Shown piece after piece: positions 7,578 through 16,519 of a stretch of 64,000 nt of DNA. Position 1 is the first letter of the stretch, and each line of letters begins with the position of its first letter. Under the pieces are notes generated by a model. That model was not told where the DNA came from, did no database searches, and saw only the letters and a program-made list of their open reading frames with translations. Origin of the DNA: Flavobacteriales bacterium (lineage in GTDB: Bacteria; Bacteroidota; Bacteroidia; Flavobacteriales_F; PHOS-HE28). Position numbers and translations under genes: made by a program. The DNA lies in the NCBI GenBank assembly GCA_020635715.1, contig JACJZG010000002.1:186001-250000 (forward strand), written 5' to 3'.

Positions 7578-9761
7578 TCAGTTCGCCACTTCGCTCATGA
7601 ACTTCAAGCGCACCAAGCGCAGCTCTTCCTCGCTGTAGGCGCTGTCGAACTCCTGCACGGCGGTCTCCAGGTCGTCCGTTTCGCTCTCCCGGAAGTAGTC
7701 CATGATCTCGTCCTGCGAGTCGGGTTCCAGGATGTCGTTGATGTGGTAGTTGATGTCCAACTTGGTTCCGCTGGTCACGATGCTCTCCAGTTCCGTGAGC
7801 AAGGTGTCCATCGTGAGGCCCTTGCCGCGCGCGATGGCATCCAGCGGCAGGCGCTTGTCGATGTTCTGGATGATGTGGACCTTGTTGCCGCTCTTGTTCA
7901 CCACCGATCGCACCAGGACCTCGTCCTCCCGCTCGATGTCGTTCTCCTCGACGTACTTGGCGATCAGCTCCACGAAGGGTTTGCCGTACTTGGTCGCCTT
8001 GCCAGGACCGACGCCGCTCACCTGCGTAAGGTCGTCCATGGTCACCGGGTAGCGCATGGTCATCTCCTCCAGGGAAGGGTCCTGGAAGATCACGTACGGG
8101 GGTAGCTTGTGCTTCTTGGCCACCTGCTGGCGCAGGTCCTTGAGCATGGCCATCAGCTTTTCGTCGGCCGCACCGCGTGAGGCGCTCGGACCATCGTCAT
8201 CGCCCACCTCGTCGTCGCTGAAGTCGCGCTCCTTTACGAACTTGATGGAGACCGGTTTCTTCTTGAACTTCTTACCGGCCTCCGTCAGGCTCAGGTTGCC
8301 GTAGGTCTCGATGTCCTTGTGCAGGAAGCCATGCACCAGGCCCTGGCGCACGACCCCCATCCAGTGCTGGCTCTCCTTCTCATCACCCTTCCCGTAGATG
8401 GCCAGCTTGTCACCCTTGTAGTTCTTGATCTCGCTGGTCTCGGTGCCGGTGAGCAGGTCGCAGATATACTTGGCCTTGTGGCGCTCCTTGCTTTCCAGCA
8501 CGGCGTCCAGCACCATGGCCAGGTCGTCCTTGGCCTCGTACAGCTCCTGCGGGTTGGTGCAGTTGTCACAGGATCCACAATTGTCCCCCTTCAACGTTTC
8601 GCCGAAGTAGTGCAGCAGGTATTTCCGGCGGCACATGCTGGTCTCGGCGTAGCCTACCGTGTCCTGCAGCAGTTGCTTGCCGATCTCCTGTTCCGCCACG
8701 GGCTTGCCCTGCAGGAACTTCTCCAGCTTCTCGATGTCCTTGTAACTGTAGAAGGCCACACACTTGCCTTCGCCGCCATCCCGGCCGCCACGTCCGGTCT
8801 CCTGGTAGTAGCTCTCCAGGCTCTTCGGGATGTCGTGGTGGATGACGAAGCGGACGTCAGGCTTGTCGATCCCCATGCCGAAGGCGATGGTCGCCACGAT
8901 CACGTCCACCTCTTCCATGAGGAACTTGTCCTGGTGCTCGGCGCGCTGCCCGGCATCCATGCCGGCGTGGTAGGGCAGTGCCTTGATGCCGTTCACGTTG
9001 AGCGTCTGGGCCACTTCCTCCACCTTCTTGCGGCTGAGGCAATAGATGATCCCGCTCCGTCCGCTGTGCTGTTTGATGAACTTGGTGATCTCCCTGTTCA
9101 CGTTGCGCTTCGGGCGCACTTCATAGTACAGGTTCGGACGGTTGAAGCTGGCCTTGAACGTGACCGCGTTGGGGATGTCGAGGTTCTTCAGGATGTCCTC
9201 CTGCACCTTGTCCGTGGCCGTGGCCGTGAGGGCGATCACCGGCACGCGTTTGATCTCGTCGAAGATGGTGCGCAACCGCCGGTATTCGGGTCGGAAGTCA
9301 TGCCCCCATTCGCTGATGCAGTGGGCCTCGTCGATGGCGAAGAAGCTGATGTGGATCTCGCTCAGGAATTCCACGTTCTCCTTCTTGGTGAGCGACTCGG
9401 GCGCCACGTACAGCAGTTTGGTCTTCCCGGCCTTGATGTCGGCCTTCACCTTCAAGGTCTCGTTGCGCGTGAGCGAGCTGTTGAGGAAGTGGGCCACCCC
9501 ATCATCCGAGCTGAAGCCCCGGATGGCGTCCACCTGGTTCTTCATCAGGGCGATGAGGGGGCTGACCACGATCGCGGTGCCCTCGCTCATGAGGGCCGGG
9601 AGCTGGTAGCACAGGCTCTTGCCCCCGCCGGTGGGCATGATCACGAAGGTGTTCCTGCCGTCGAGGACGTTCTGGACGATGGCTTCCTGTTCTCCTTTGA
9701 ACTGGCTGAAGCCGAAAAAGCGCTCGAGGGCCTCTCGAGGCGTGGTGTCTACGTTGATCAT
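7578..9761 (-). CDS. recQ: ATP-dependent DNA helicase RecQ
   Basis: A 727-residue 3'-5' DNA helicase of the RecQ family, acting in recombinational repair and fork processing. Walker A GGGKS is at residues 45-49 and the DEAH box at 144-147, followed by the RecQ aromatic loop region SEWGHDFRPEY. The second RecA-like domain ends in the zinc-binding cluster with CRRK and CGSCDNC near residues 378-405. A winged-helix region follows, and an HRDC domain lies around 530-610. Beyond it is an extended C-terminus of about 110 residues, acidic and helical. It is longer than E. coli RecQ (about 610), as is common in Bacteroidota. It is divergent from tatC. A one-mismatch -7 box (minus strand TACATTTA, 9806-9813) lies upstream. 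Confidence 0.96.
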   Translation of the reverse strand: MINVDTTPREALERFFGFSQFKGEQEAIVQNVLDGRNTFVIMPTGGGKSLCYQLPALMSEGTAIVVSPLIALMKNQVDAIRGFSSDDGVAHFLNSSLTRNETLKVKADIKAGKTKLLYVAPESLTKKENVEFLSEIHISFFAIDEAHCISEWGHDFRPEYRRLRTIFDEIKRVPVIALTATATDKVQEDILKNLDIPNAVTFKASFNRPNLYYEVRPKRNVNREITKFIKQHSGRSGIIYCLSRKKVEEVAQTLNVNGIKALPYHAGMDAGQRAEHQDKFLMEEVDVIVATIAFGMGIDKPDVRFVIHHDIPKSLESYYQETGRGGRDGGEGKCVAFYSYKDIEKLEKFLQGKPVAEQEIGKQLLQDTVGYAETSMCRRKYLLHYFGETLKGDNCGSCDNCTNPQELYEAKDDLAMVLDAVLESKERHKAKYICDLLTGTETSEIKNYKGDKLAIYGKGDEKESQHWMGVVRQGLVHGFLHKDIETYGNLSLTEAGKKFKKKPVSIKFVKERDFSDDEVGDDDGPSASRGAADEKLMAMLKDLRQQVAKKHKLPPYVIFQDPSLEEMTMRYPVTMDDLTQVSGVGPGKATKYGKPFVELIAKYVEENDIEREDEVLVRSVVNKSGNKVHIIQNIDKRLPLDAIARGKGLTMDTLLTELESIVTSGTKLDINYHINDILEPDSQDEIMDYFRESETDDLETAVQEFDSAYSEEELRLVRLKFMSEVAN

Positions 9762-9940
9762 TTCAGTGGCGGCGGGAGCATATCGGCCGCATTGATTGGG
9801 AGGCTTAAATGTACGGTGCGGGACTTTCCCGGACCAGCATTATTATGTCTACTTAACGATCGTGGGTTTCCCACGGTTCCCGGAGCCCATGGTCGTTGAA
9901 AACTGAGGCCCGTGGCCTGAAAGCCCCCCGCACCCGCGGC

Positions 9941-9948
9941 TATCTTTG
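9941..9948 (+). promoter_or_regulatory. -7 promoter element for the tatC operon
   Basis: TATCTTTG matches the Bacteroidota TAnnTTTG element perfectly. It lies 46 nt before the ATG chosen for tatC and 19 nt before an alternative TTG at 9968. Confidence 0.55.
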
Positions 9949-9994
9949 GCCCACGCGGCTCCAAGCTTTGGCCACATCCCGTAACAGTGAGGAA

Positions 9995-10816
9995 ATGACC
10001 TTCCTGGAGCACCTCGAGGAGCTCCGGTGGACCTTGGTGCGCGCGGCCATCGCCGTTGCCGTGGGTATGATCGGCTGCTTCATGGCCAAGGATCTCCTCT
10101 TCGATACGGTGATCCTGGCACCCAAGAACGCCTCCTTTGTGACCTACCGCGCCATGTGTGCCCTGGGTCACCGGCTGGGCATGGGCGATGCCATGTGCGT
10201 GGGCGATCTGGTGTTCACGCTCCAGAACATCAGCATGAGCGGCCAGTTCTTCACCCACCTGATCGTCTCGTTCGTGGGTGGCTTCATCCTCGCCTTCCCC
10301 TATGTGTTGTGGGAGGTCTGGCGCTTCATCGCCCCCGGCCTGCACGAGTCGGAAAAGGGCTCCGTGGGCGGCCTCGTCTTCTCCGCATCCATCCTCTTCC
10401 TCTTCGGAGTGGCCTTCGGCTATTTCCTGCTTGCCCCGCTCAGCATCCAGTTCTTCGGCACCTATCAGGTGAGCAGCTCGGTGCAGAACACCGTGGCCCT
10501 GGACAGCTACATCGCCATGGTCACCTCCGTGACCTTGTGGACCGGCCTGGTCTTCGAACTGCCCCTGGTCATCCTCTTCCTCACCCGCGCCGGCCTCATC
10601 ACCCCGGCTATCCTGCGCACCTACCGAAAGCATGCCTTCGTGGGGATCCTGGTGATCTCGGCCATCCTGACCCCGCCTGACGTGGTGAGCCAGCTCATCG
10701 TGTCCGGTCCGCTGATGCTGCTCTACGAGTTCGGCATCCTTATCTCCTCCCGCACCGTAAAGCGAATGGAACGCGCCGCACAGACACGCGCCGTGCAGCA
10801 ACGAACCACCCGATGA
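9995..10816 (+). CDS. tatC: Sec-independent protein translocase TatC
   Basis: A 273-residue inner-membrane protein, the receptor and core of the twin-arginine translocase that exports folded proteins. The conserved N-terminal signature FLEHLEELRW is at residues 3-12, and hydrophobic segments compatible with six helices follow. A periplasmic insertion between the first two helices (about residues 45-85) carries several Cys and Met. The conserved WRFIAPGL motif follows helix 2. I chose ATG 9995, which places the signature at the N-terminus; TTG 9968 in the same frame would add nine residues and is possible. It overlaps the next gene by 4 bp (ATGA). No tatA/tatB is visible nearby. Confidence 0.93.
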   Translation: MTFLEHLEELRWTLVRAAIAVAVGMIGCFMAKDLLFDTVILAPKNASFVTYRAMCALGHRLGMGDAMCVGDLVFTLQNISMSGQFFTHLIVSFVGGFILAFPYVLWEVWRFIAPGLHESEKGSVGGLVFSASILFLFGVAFGYFLLAPLSIQFFGTYQVSSSVQNTVALDSYIAMVTSVTLWTGLVFELPLVILFLTRAGLITPAILRTYRKHAFVGILVISAILTPPDVVSQLIVSGPLMLLYEFGILISSRTVKRMERAAQTRAVQQRTTR

Positions 10817-13308
10817 TGGCCGCGCTCCGTTCCCTCGCCCTCCTGATCGCCAGCGCCCTGGCCCCGCTGGCCTGGGCCCAGACCACGAAGGTCAGCGGAC
10901 TGGTGACCGATGCGAAGACAGGCGAGCCGATCCCCTTCGCGAGCATCGCCTTCGTGGACAGCCGCATCGGTGCGAGCACGGATATGGACGGGCGCTATGC
11001 GATCGAGACCTACTATGCCACGGACAGCATCCGCGTCTCCACCGTGGGCTATGTGGCGCGCTCCTTCGTCGTGAAGAAGGACAAGGTGCAGGTGATCGAC
11101 ATCGCGCTGCAGCCCAACAGCTTCGAGCTGGCCGAGGTGGTGATCAAGCCCACCGAAGAGAACCCCGCCTTCGGGATCCTGCGCCGCGTGATCAAGAACA
11201 AGCCGGTGAACAACCGGGAAAAGCTATCCGCCTATCAATACCACGCCTACAACAAGATCGAGTTCGACCTCAACAACATCACCGAGGACTTCACCCAGAA
11301 GAAGATCTTCAAACCCTTCGCCTTCATCTTCGACAACATCGACAGCACGGACGCCAAACCCTACCTGCCGATCTTCATGACGGAGACGCTGAGCGACGTG
11401 TACTACCGCCAGCAGCCGAAGAAGCAGCGCGAATTCATCCGCGGCACCAAGGTGAGCGGGGTGGAGAACGAAAGCATCGCACGCTTCATGGGCGACATGT
11501 ACCAGAACGTGAACATCTACGAGAACTTCCTGGTGATCTTCGGGAAGAACTTCATCAGCCCCATTGCAGACGGTGGCCGTGGGTACTACGACTACTACCT
11601 CACCGACAGCGCCTTCGTGGGCAAGAACTGGTGCTACAAGCTCACCTTCACGCCGAAACGGGTGCAGGAACTGGCCTTCACCGGGGAGATGTGGATCAGC
11701 GACACCACCTACGCCGTGCACCGCATTGAGGCGGGGATCGCCAGTGGGGCCAACCTCAACTTCGTGCAGGGCTTCTGGGTGAAGCAGCAATACGACCAGG
11801 TGCAGAACGAGGTGTGGATGCTCACGCGCGATGAACTCGTCGTGGACCTGAACGTGATCCGCGACACCGGCGAGAAGAACAAGAACGCGGTGCAGGGCTT
11901 CTACGGGCGGCGCACGGCCACCTACCGCGACTTCCTGATCAATGAACCGCGCGAGGATGCGTTCTACGAAGGTGTGGACGATGTGGTTGTGGAGCTTGAT
12001 CCGTTGAGCCTCGGCGCCGACTATTGGGACCAGAACCGCCACGTGCCCCTGACGGCGAAGGAGAACGCGATCTACCACATGGTGGACACCATGAAGACGA
12101 TCCCGCGCTTCCGGACCTATGTGGACATCATCAGCACGCTGGCCACGGGCTATTATGAGAAGGGGAAGATCGAGATCGGACCCTACTTCACCACGATGAG
12201 CTACAACCCGGTGGAGGGCCTGCGCTTCCGGCTGGGTGGCCGCACGAGCAACAGCTTCAGCAACTGGGTGGAGTTCGAGGGTTATTCGGCCTATGGCCTG
12301 CTCGATGAACGGTTCAAGTTCGGCCTGGCCACACGGGGCTTCATCAGCAAGGAACCGCGCCTGCTCTACCGCGCCTCCTACAAGCACGATGTGGAGCAGC
12401 TCGGCCAGAGCACCAACGCCTTCCGCAACGACAACATCCTGGGCAGCTTCTTCCGCCGGAACCCGAACACCAAGCTCACCGATGTGGAGCAGTGGAAGGC
12501 CAGCCTCGAGCGGGAGTGGTTCAGCGGATTCACCAGCGAGGTGATGGTGCGCTACCGGACGCTGCAGGCGCTCGGCGACCTCCGCTACACGCGGCTCTCC
12601 TTCGAGCCCCTGCCACGTCTGGACAACGTGGGCAGCATCCGCACCGCCGAGGTGAGCCTGAACACCCGCTTCGCCTATGGCGAGAAGTACGTGAGCGGGG
12701 AGTTCGACCGGATCGCGGTGGGCATCCTCAAGTACCCGACCATCGAGCTGCACCTGGCCTACGGCGTTCCCGGCCTGCTCAACAGCGACCACGAATACAC
12801 GAAGGTGGTGGCCCGCAGTTACAAGCGTTGGCAGTTGGGCACCGCGGGCTGGACGCGTACCACCATCGAAGGCGGACGCATCTTCGGCACCCTGCCATAT
12901 CCGCTGCTGGTGATCCACAGCGGCAACGAGACCTTCTACCTGGACGATGCCTCGTTCAACACCATGAACTTCTTCGAGTTCATCAGCGATCGCTACGTGC
13001 AGCTGTTCGCCGAACACCACTTCGAAGGGCTCTTCTTCAACCGCATCCCCCTGCTGCGTCGCCTTAAATGGCGGGAGGTGGCGACCTTCAAGGCGGTTGC
13101 TGGCGACCTCGACCAGAAGCATAGCGACGAACTCCTCTTCCTGCCCGGCATGTACGCGCTCTACAACGGTCCCTTCATGGAGGCGAGCGCCGGCATCGAG
13201 AACGTGCTGAAGGTGCTCCGCTTCGACATCATCTGGCGCCTGCGCTACAACGATCATCCGCGCACCGCACCGTGGGCTTTGCGCGCCAAGCTCTACATCA
13301 ACTTCTGA
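10813..13308 (+). CDS. DUF5686 family outer-membrane protein with carboxypeptidase-like regulatory domain
   Basis: An 831-residue exported protein. A signal peptide ends at AWAQ near residue 22. Residues about 25-105 form a carboxypeptidase-regulatory-like beta-sandwich (VSGLVTDAKTGEPIPFASI and DMDGRYAI), the domain also found at the front of SusC-type transporters. The rest matches the Bacteroidota DUF5686 layout, including AYQYHAYNKIEFDLNNI and WISDTTYAVHRIEAGI, and ends in amphipathic, aromatic-rich strands that suggest an outer-membrane barrel. The biochemical role is unknown. It is coupled to tatC (4 bp overlap) and sits 6 bp before lptB, so the three are probably one envelope-related transcript. 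Confidence 0.85.
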   Translation: MMAALRSLALLIASALAPLAWAQTTKVSGLVTDAKTGEPIPFASIAFVDSRIGASTDMDGRYAIETYYATDSIRVSTVGYVARSFVVKKDKVQVIDIALQPNSFELAEVVIKPTEENPAFGILRRVIKNKPVNNREKLSAYQYHAYNKIEFDLNNITEDFTQKKIFKPFAFIFDNIDSTDAKPYLPIFMTETLSDVYYRQQPKKQREFIRGTKVSGVENESIARFMGDMYQNVNIYENFLVIFGKNFISPIADGGRGYYDYYLTDSAFVGKNWCYKLTFTPKRVQELAFTGEMWISDTTYAVHRIEAGIASGANLNFVQGFWVKQQYDQVQNEVWMLTRDELVVDLNVIRDTGEKNKNAVQGFYGRRTATYRDFLINEPREDAFYEGVDDVVVELDPLSLGADYWDQNRHVPLTAKENAIYHMVDTMKTIPRFRTYVDIISTLATGYYEKGKIEIGPYFTTMSYNPVEGLRFRLGGRTSNSFSNWVEFEGYSAYGLLDERFKFGLATRGFISKEPRLLYRASYKHDVEQLGQSTNAFRNDNILGSFFRRNPNTKLTDVEQWKASLEREWFSGFTSEVMVRYRTLQALGDLRYTRLSFEPLPRLDNVGSIRTAEVSLNTRFAYGEKYVSGEFDRIAVGILKYPTIELHLAYGVPGLLNSDHEYTKVVARSYKRWQLGTAGWTRTTIEGGRIFGTLPYPLLVIHSGNETFYLDDASFNTMNFFEFISDRYVQLFAEHHFEGLFFNRIPLLRRLKWREVATFKAVAGDLDQKHSDELLFLPGMYALYNGPFMEASAGIENVLKVLRFDIIWRLRYNDHPRTAPWALRAKLYINF

Positions 13309-13314
13309 TCGCCG

Positions 13315-14049
13315 ATGCTGCGCGCCGAGAACATCTTCAAACGGTACAAACGCCGCACCGTGGTGAATGGCGTAAGCGTGGAGGTGAAGCAGGGCGAGAT
13401 CGTCGGGCTGCTTGGTCCGAATGGCGCGGGGAAGACCACCAGCTTCTACATGATCGTGGGATTGATCAAGCCCAACGAAGGCAGGATCTTCCTCGACACC
13501 GAGGACATCACCGACCTCGCCATGTACAAGCGGGCGAAGAAGGGTATAGGCTACCTGCCCCAGGAGCCCAGCGTGTTCCGCAAGCTCAGCGTGGAGGACA
13601 ACATCAAGGCGATCCTGGAGGTGAGCGGCAAGACCAAGGCGGAGCAGGCGGCGAAACTGGAGGAACTGCTCAACGAGTTCAGCCTGCAGCACGTGCGGAA
13701 GAACATGGGCGATGTCCTCAGCGGTGGCGAACGGCGGCGGACCGAGATCGCGCGCGCCCTGGCCACCGAGCCGCGCTTCATCCTGCTCGATGAACCCTTC
13801 GCGGGTGTGGATCCGATCGCCGTGGAGGACATCCAGAGCATCGTCGCCAAATTGAAGGACAAGAACATCGGCATCCTCATCACGGACCACAACGTGCAGG
13901 AAACGCTGAGCATCACGGACCGGGCCTACCTGCTCTTCGAGGGCAAGATCCTCAAACAAGGCACCGCTGAAGAGCTGGCTGCGGATGAGACCGTGCGGCG
14001 TGTCTACCTCGGCAAGAACTTCGAGCTGCGGCGGAAGACCCCCAATTAG
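13315..14049 (+). CDS. lptB: LPS export ABC transporter ATP-binding protein LptB
   Basis: A 244-residue ABC ATPase that drives lipopolysaccharide extraction from the inner membrane with LptFG. Walker A GPNGAGKTT is at about residues 37-45, the Q-loop follows in GIGYLPQEPSVF, the ABC signature is LSGGERRRTEIARAL, and Walker B is FILLDEPFAGVDP. The sequence VFRKLSVEDN after the Q-loop and the wording of Walker B are typical of LptB rather than of amino-acid transporters. No LptF/G/C/A gene is adjacent. The final two codons, Asn-stop (AAT TAG), lie inside a period-7 repeat array that fills the gap to purS. Confidence 0.94.
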   Translation: MLRAENIFKRYKRRTVVNGVSVEVKQGEIVGLLGPNGAGKTTSFYMIVGLIKPNEGRIFLDTEDITDLAMYKRAKKGIGYLPQEPSVFRKLSVEDNIKAILEVSGKTKAEQAAKLEELLNEFSLQHVRKNMGDVLSGGERRRTEIARALATEPRFILLDEPFAGVDPIAVEDIQSIVAKLKDKNIGILITDHNVQETLSITDRAYLLFEGKILKQGTAEELAADETVRRVYLGKNFELRRKTPN

Positions 14050-14093
14050 GAATTAGCCGATCAGAAATTCCGAATTGGCTGATTGCTAATTGG
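14044..14093. repeat. degenerate period-7 tandem repeat spanning the lptB/purS convergent gap
   Basis: Seven heptamers run without a break on the plus strand: AATTAGG, AATTAGC, CGATCAG, AAATTCC, GAATTGG, CTGATTG and CTAATTG. The first unit contains the last Asn codon and TAG stop of lptB. The last unit, read on the minus strand, contains the last Asn codon and TAG stop of purS. The array therefore fills the whole intergenic space and supplies both stop codons. Confidence 0.65.
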
Positions 14094-14346
14094 TGACCTC
14101 GTCCACAGAGAAGCTGTACTTCTCCATGATCTGGTTGGCCAGCAACTTCTTGCAGGCCTCGTCCACCTTGGCTTCGGCGGCCTTCTTGTCCTTGGCCTCC
14201 ACGGAGAGCGTGATGTGCTTGCCGATGCGCACGCCGGTGATCTCGGGCAGGCCGAGGTTCTGCATGCTGCCGCTCACCGCCTTGCCTTGCGGGTCCAGCA
14301 GGTTGTCGTGGGGCATCACATCGATGGAGGCGCGGAAGGTCTTCAT
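14086..14346 (-). CDS. purS: phosphoribosylformylglycinamidine synthase subunit PurS
   Basis: An 86-residue protein matching PurS, the small scaffold subunit that joins PurL and PurQ in the ATP-dependent amidation of FGAR in purine synthesis. The family pattern is visible: an initial strand (MKTFRASIDVMP), LLDPQGKAV followed by LGLPEITGVRIGKHITLSVEA, then a helix with repeated Ala/Lys and a short final strand. A separate PurS implies the multi-subunit enzyme, whereas many Bacteroidota carry one large PurL. I started at ATG 14346, not at the upstream in-frame start at 14484, because the conserved strand begins there. A period-9 repeat lies 12 nt upstream. Confidence 0.88.
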   Translation of the reverse strand: MKTFRASIDVMPHDNLLDPQGKAVSGSMQNLGLPEITGVRIGKHITLSVEAKDKKAAEAKVDEACKKLLANQIMEKYSFSVDEVTN

Positions 14347-14358
14347 GGGGTCCAGGTT

Positions 14359-14394
14359 CAACGCAGAGACGCGGAGGACGCAAAGGTCGCAGGG
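14359..14394. repeat. degenerate period-9 tandem repeat upstream of purS
   Basis: Four nonamers on the plus strand read CAACGCAGA, GACGCGGAG, GACGCAAAG and GTCGCAGGG (consensus GACGCAGAG). They begin 12 nt upstream of the purS start codon, so they would lie in its leader or promoter. The unit resembles a GACGCAGAG-type word seen in intergenic repeats of several phyla; that resemblance is from memory and unchecked. Confidence 0.5.
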
Positions 14395-14520
14395 AATTGC
14401 GAATGCGCAATGGAATAGCCGGTGGTCGGCATCGTGGTGCGGCCGTTCGATCGAACCTGTAGCGTCGACCCAACGGGTCGACACGCTAGACGGTGAGCCA
14501 CAAAAGCGGCGGGCAGGGGG

Positions 14521-15300
14521 TCACGCAGTCTTCGGGAAAAGTCGTCCCCACAACGGCGACAATAGGTAGATCACCAGGATCAGCGGAACAGCCAGCACAC
14601 CGTACAGCACCACCAGCACCGTCCCGATCCCCAACAAGAGATAGATGACCTCGTTGCCCTTCCACCCCATGTGCTTGAACTTGAGGGAGGGGAGGGGGAT
14701 GGAGGAGAGCATGCAAGCGGCAAGGAGGATCGAAACTGTAAGAGTGATAGGTGGGCCAGCCAATACCATAGAAACGAGCTTTTGTGGGTATGGAAGGAGG
14801 CGCCAGCCCGGATGGAACACCAAGCACACGCTAGCCCAAAACATCGCATTCGCAGGGGTGGCGAGACCGAGAAATCCGGTGGATTGCCGTGTATCGATGT
14901 TGAACTTGGCCAGACGCCATGCTGAGGCGATGGGAATGATTAGGACGGTCAGCAGGATAGAGACCAGGTGAAGAGCGCTCTTATTAGCCATCGCGTAGAA
15001 CGCAAATTCGACGGTGTCGTCAGGGGAAATGGAGTTATGCAGGAATGACATACCGACAAGCATCCCCGGCGCCACCCCGAACGTCACCATATCCGCCAGA
15101 CTATCCAGCTGCGCCCCCAGCGGCGTTCCCCCACCCAAGGCCCGCGCGGCCAGTCCATCGAACACATCGAACAGCGCACCCGCGAAGACCAGCCAACACG
15201 CCCATGTTAGCTGTCCTTGGGAGGCCAGCAGGATGGATGCGACCCCGCAGGCTAGGTTCGCGGTGGTGAGCAGGTCGGGGATCCTTGGAAGGCGGGCCAT
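14521..15300 (-). CDS. pssA: CDP-diacylglycerol-serine O-phosphatidyltransferase
   Basis: A 259-residue inner-membrane enzyme that makes phosphatidylserine from CDP-diacylglycerol and serine, the precursor of phosphatidylethanolamine. The CDP-alcohol phosphotransferase signature D-G-x2-A-R-x8-G-x3-D-x3-D is complete at residues 48-70. About seven hydrophobic segments follow the N-terminal MARLPRIPDLLTTANL, which is typical of the Bacillus-type integral PssA rather than the peripheral E. coli enzyme. It lies 174 bp upstream of purS on the same strand; whether they share a transcript is unclear because the gap holds a period-9 repeat. No psd gene is nearby. Confidence 0.93.
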   Translation of the reverse strand: MARLPRIPDLLTTANLACGVASILLASQGQLTWACWLVFAGALFDVFDGLAARALGGGTPLGAQLDSLADMVTFGVAPGMLVGMSFLHNSISPDDTVEFAFYAMANKSALHLVSILLTVLIIPIASAWRLAKFNIDTRQSTGFLGLATPANAMFWASVCLVFHPGWRLLPYPQKLVSMVLAGPPITLTVSILLAACMLSSIPLPSLKFKHMGWKGNEVIYLLLGIGTVLVVLYGVLAVPLILVIYLLSPLWGRLFPKTA

Positions 15301-15412
15301 CGGGCATTCCAGCGCCGTGAACGATCACAGCGCGGAACGGGCCGAAGTTGGGATAATTTCGGGCAATGATCAAGGCCACCCGCCGTTGGAAGCTGCGTCA
15401 ACCACCTAGCGA

Positions 15413-16519
15413 ATGAACACTGTGAAGATCAAGGGGATGCGCGTCGGCTTCCTGGCATTGCTGAGCACCATGACCGTTGGAGGCGTCCTCGGACAGTCCG
15501 ACGCACCGAAGTACAGCAACGAGTTCCTGGCAGTGGGCGTGGGTGCCCGTGCCCTCGGCATGGGTAGCGCGTACACCGCAGTGGTGAACGACGTGACCAG
15601 CGGCTACTGGAACCCGGCCGGCCTGCTTGGCGTGAAGGGCGACCTGCAGATCGGGGCCATGCATAGCGAGTACTTCGCCGGTATCGCCAAGTACGACTAC
15701 ATCGGCCTGGCCAAGCCCATCGATTCCGCCAGCACCATCGGCTTCACCTTCATCCGCTTCGGCATCGACAACATCCCGAATACGATCGACCTGATCGATC
15801 CCAGCGGCAACATCGATTACGACCGCATCACCTCCTTCAGCTCCGCCGACCACGCCTTCCTCATCTCCTACGCCCGCAAGTTGAAGGTGCCCGGCCTGCA
15901 GATCGGCGGCAACGTGAAGGTGATCTACCGCCGCGTGGGCAGCTTCGGCAAGGCCTGGGGCTTCGGCCTGGATGCCGGTGCCCAGTACCAGAAGGACCGC
16001 TGGCGTTTCAGCGCCGTGGCGCGCGATGTCACCAGCACCTTCAACGCCTGGAGCTATTCGCTCGACCAACGCACCATCGATGTGTTCACACAGACGGGTA
16101 ACGATATCCCCGCCAACAGCATCGAGGTCACCCTGCCACGCCTGCACCTGGGTGTGGCCCGGGAGTTCAAGTTCGGCAGCAAGTTCGACCTCCTCGCCGC
16201 CGTGGACCTGGAGAACACATTCGACGGCAAACGGAACACCCTGATCAAGTCGGATGCCTTCAGCACCGATCCGCGCGTGGGCATCGAGCTGGGTTATGCC
16301 GGCGTGGTGTATGTGCGGGCAGGCATCAGCAACATCCAGTACGTCACCGACATCAGCGACAAGGACCAGCTCTCCATGCAGCCCAACATCGGTCTCGGCC
16401 TCAAGATCAAGAGCGTTTCGCTCGACTACGCGCTGACCGATGTGGGTGACAACAGCGTGGCGCTCTACTCCAACATCTTCTCCCTCAAGTTCGACCTGTT
16501 CAAGAAGTCCGGTTCATGA
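15413..16519 (+). CDS. PorV/PorQ-family outer-membrane protein, partner of the PorU-like protein
   Basis: A 368-residue outer-membrane barrel of the FadL/PorV/PorQ type. A signal peptide ends near GVLGQ (about residue 28). The family signature follows: FLAVGVGARALGMGSAYTAVVNDVTSGYWNPAGL. The remainder consists of alternating amphipathic strands up to a C-terminal SLKFDLFKK. In type IX secretion PorV carries cargo from the translocon to the PorU sortase; this protein is a shorter relative of the true PorV at 57114 (433 aa). Its stop overlaps the start of the PorU-like peptidase by 4 bp (ATGA), so the two are very likely made together. A one-mismatch -7 box, TAATTTCG, lies at 15354-15361. Confidence 0.85.
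   Translation: MNTVKIKGMRVGFLALLSTMTVGGVLGQSDAPKYSNEFLAVGVGARALGMGSAYTAVVNDVTSGYWNPAGLLGVKGDLQIGAMHSEYFAGIAKYDYIGLAKPIDSASTIGFTFIRFGIDNIPNTIDLIDPSGNIDYDRITSFSSADHAFLISYARKLKVPGLQIGGNVKVIYRRVGSFGKAWGFGLDAGAQYQKDRWRFSAVARDVTSTFNAWSYSLDQRTIDVFTQTGNDIPANSIEVTLPRLHLGVAREFKFGSKFDLLAAVDLENTFDGKRNTLIKSDAFSTDPRVGIELGYAGVVYVRAGISNIQYVTDISDKDQLSMQPNIGLGLKIKSVSLDYALTDVGDNSVALYSNIFSLKFDLFKKSGS

Noticed and set aside
11224..13959. A 911-codon open frame on the minus strand opposite the DUF5686 and lptB genes
   Set aside because: It is antisense to two well-supported genes, its protein is rich in His, Glu, Val and Ala in the way expected from the reverse of GC-rich codons, and it has no domain.
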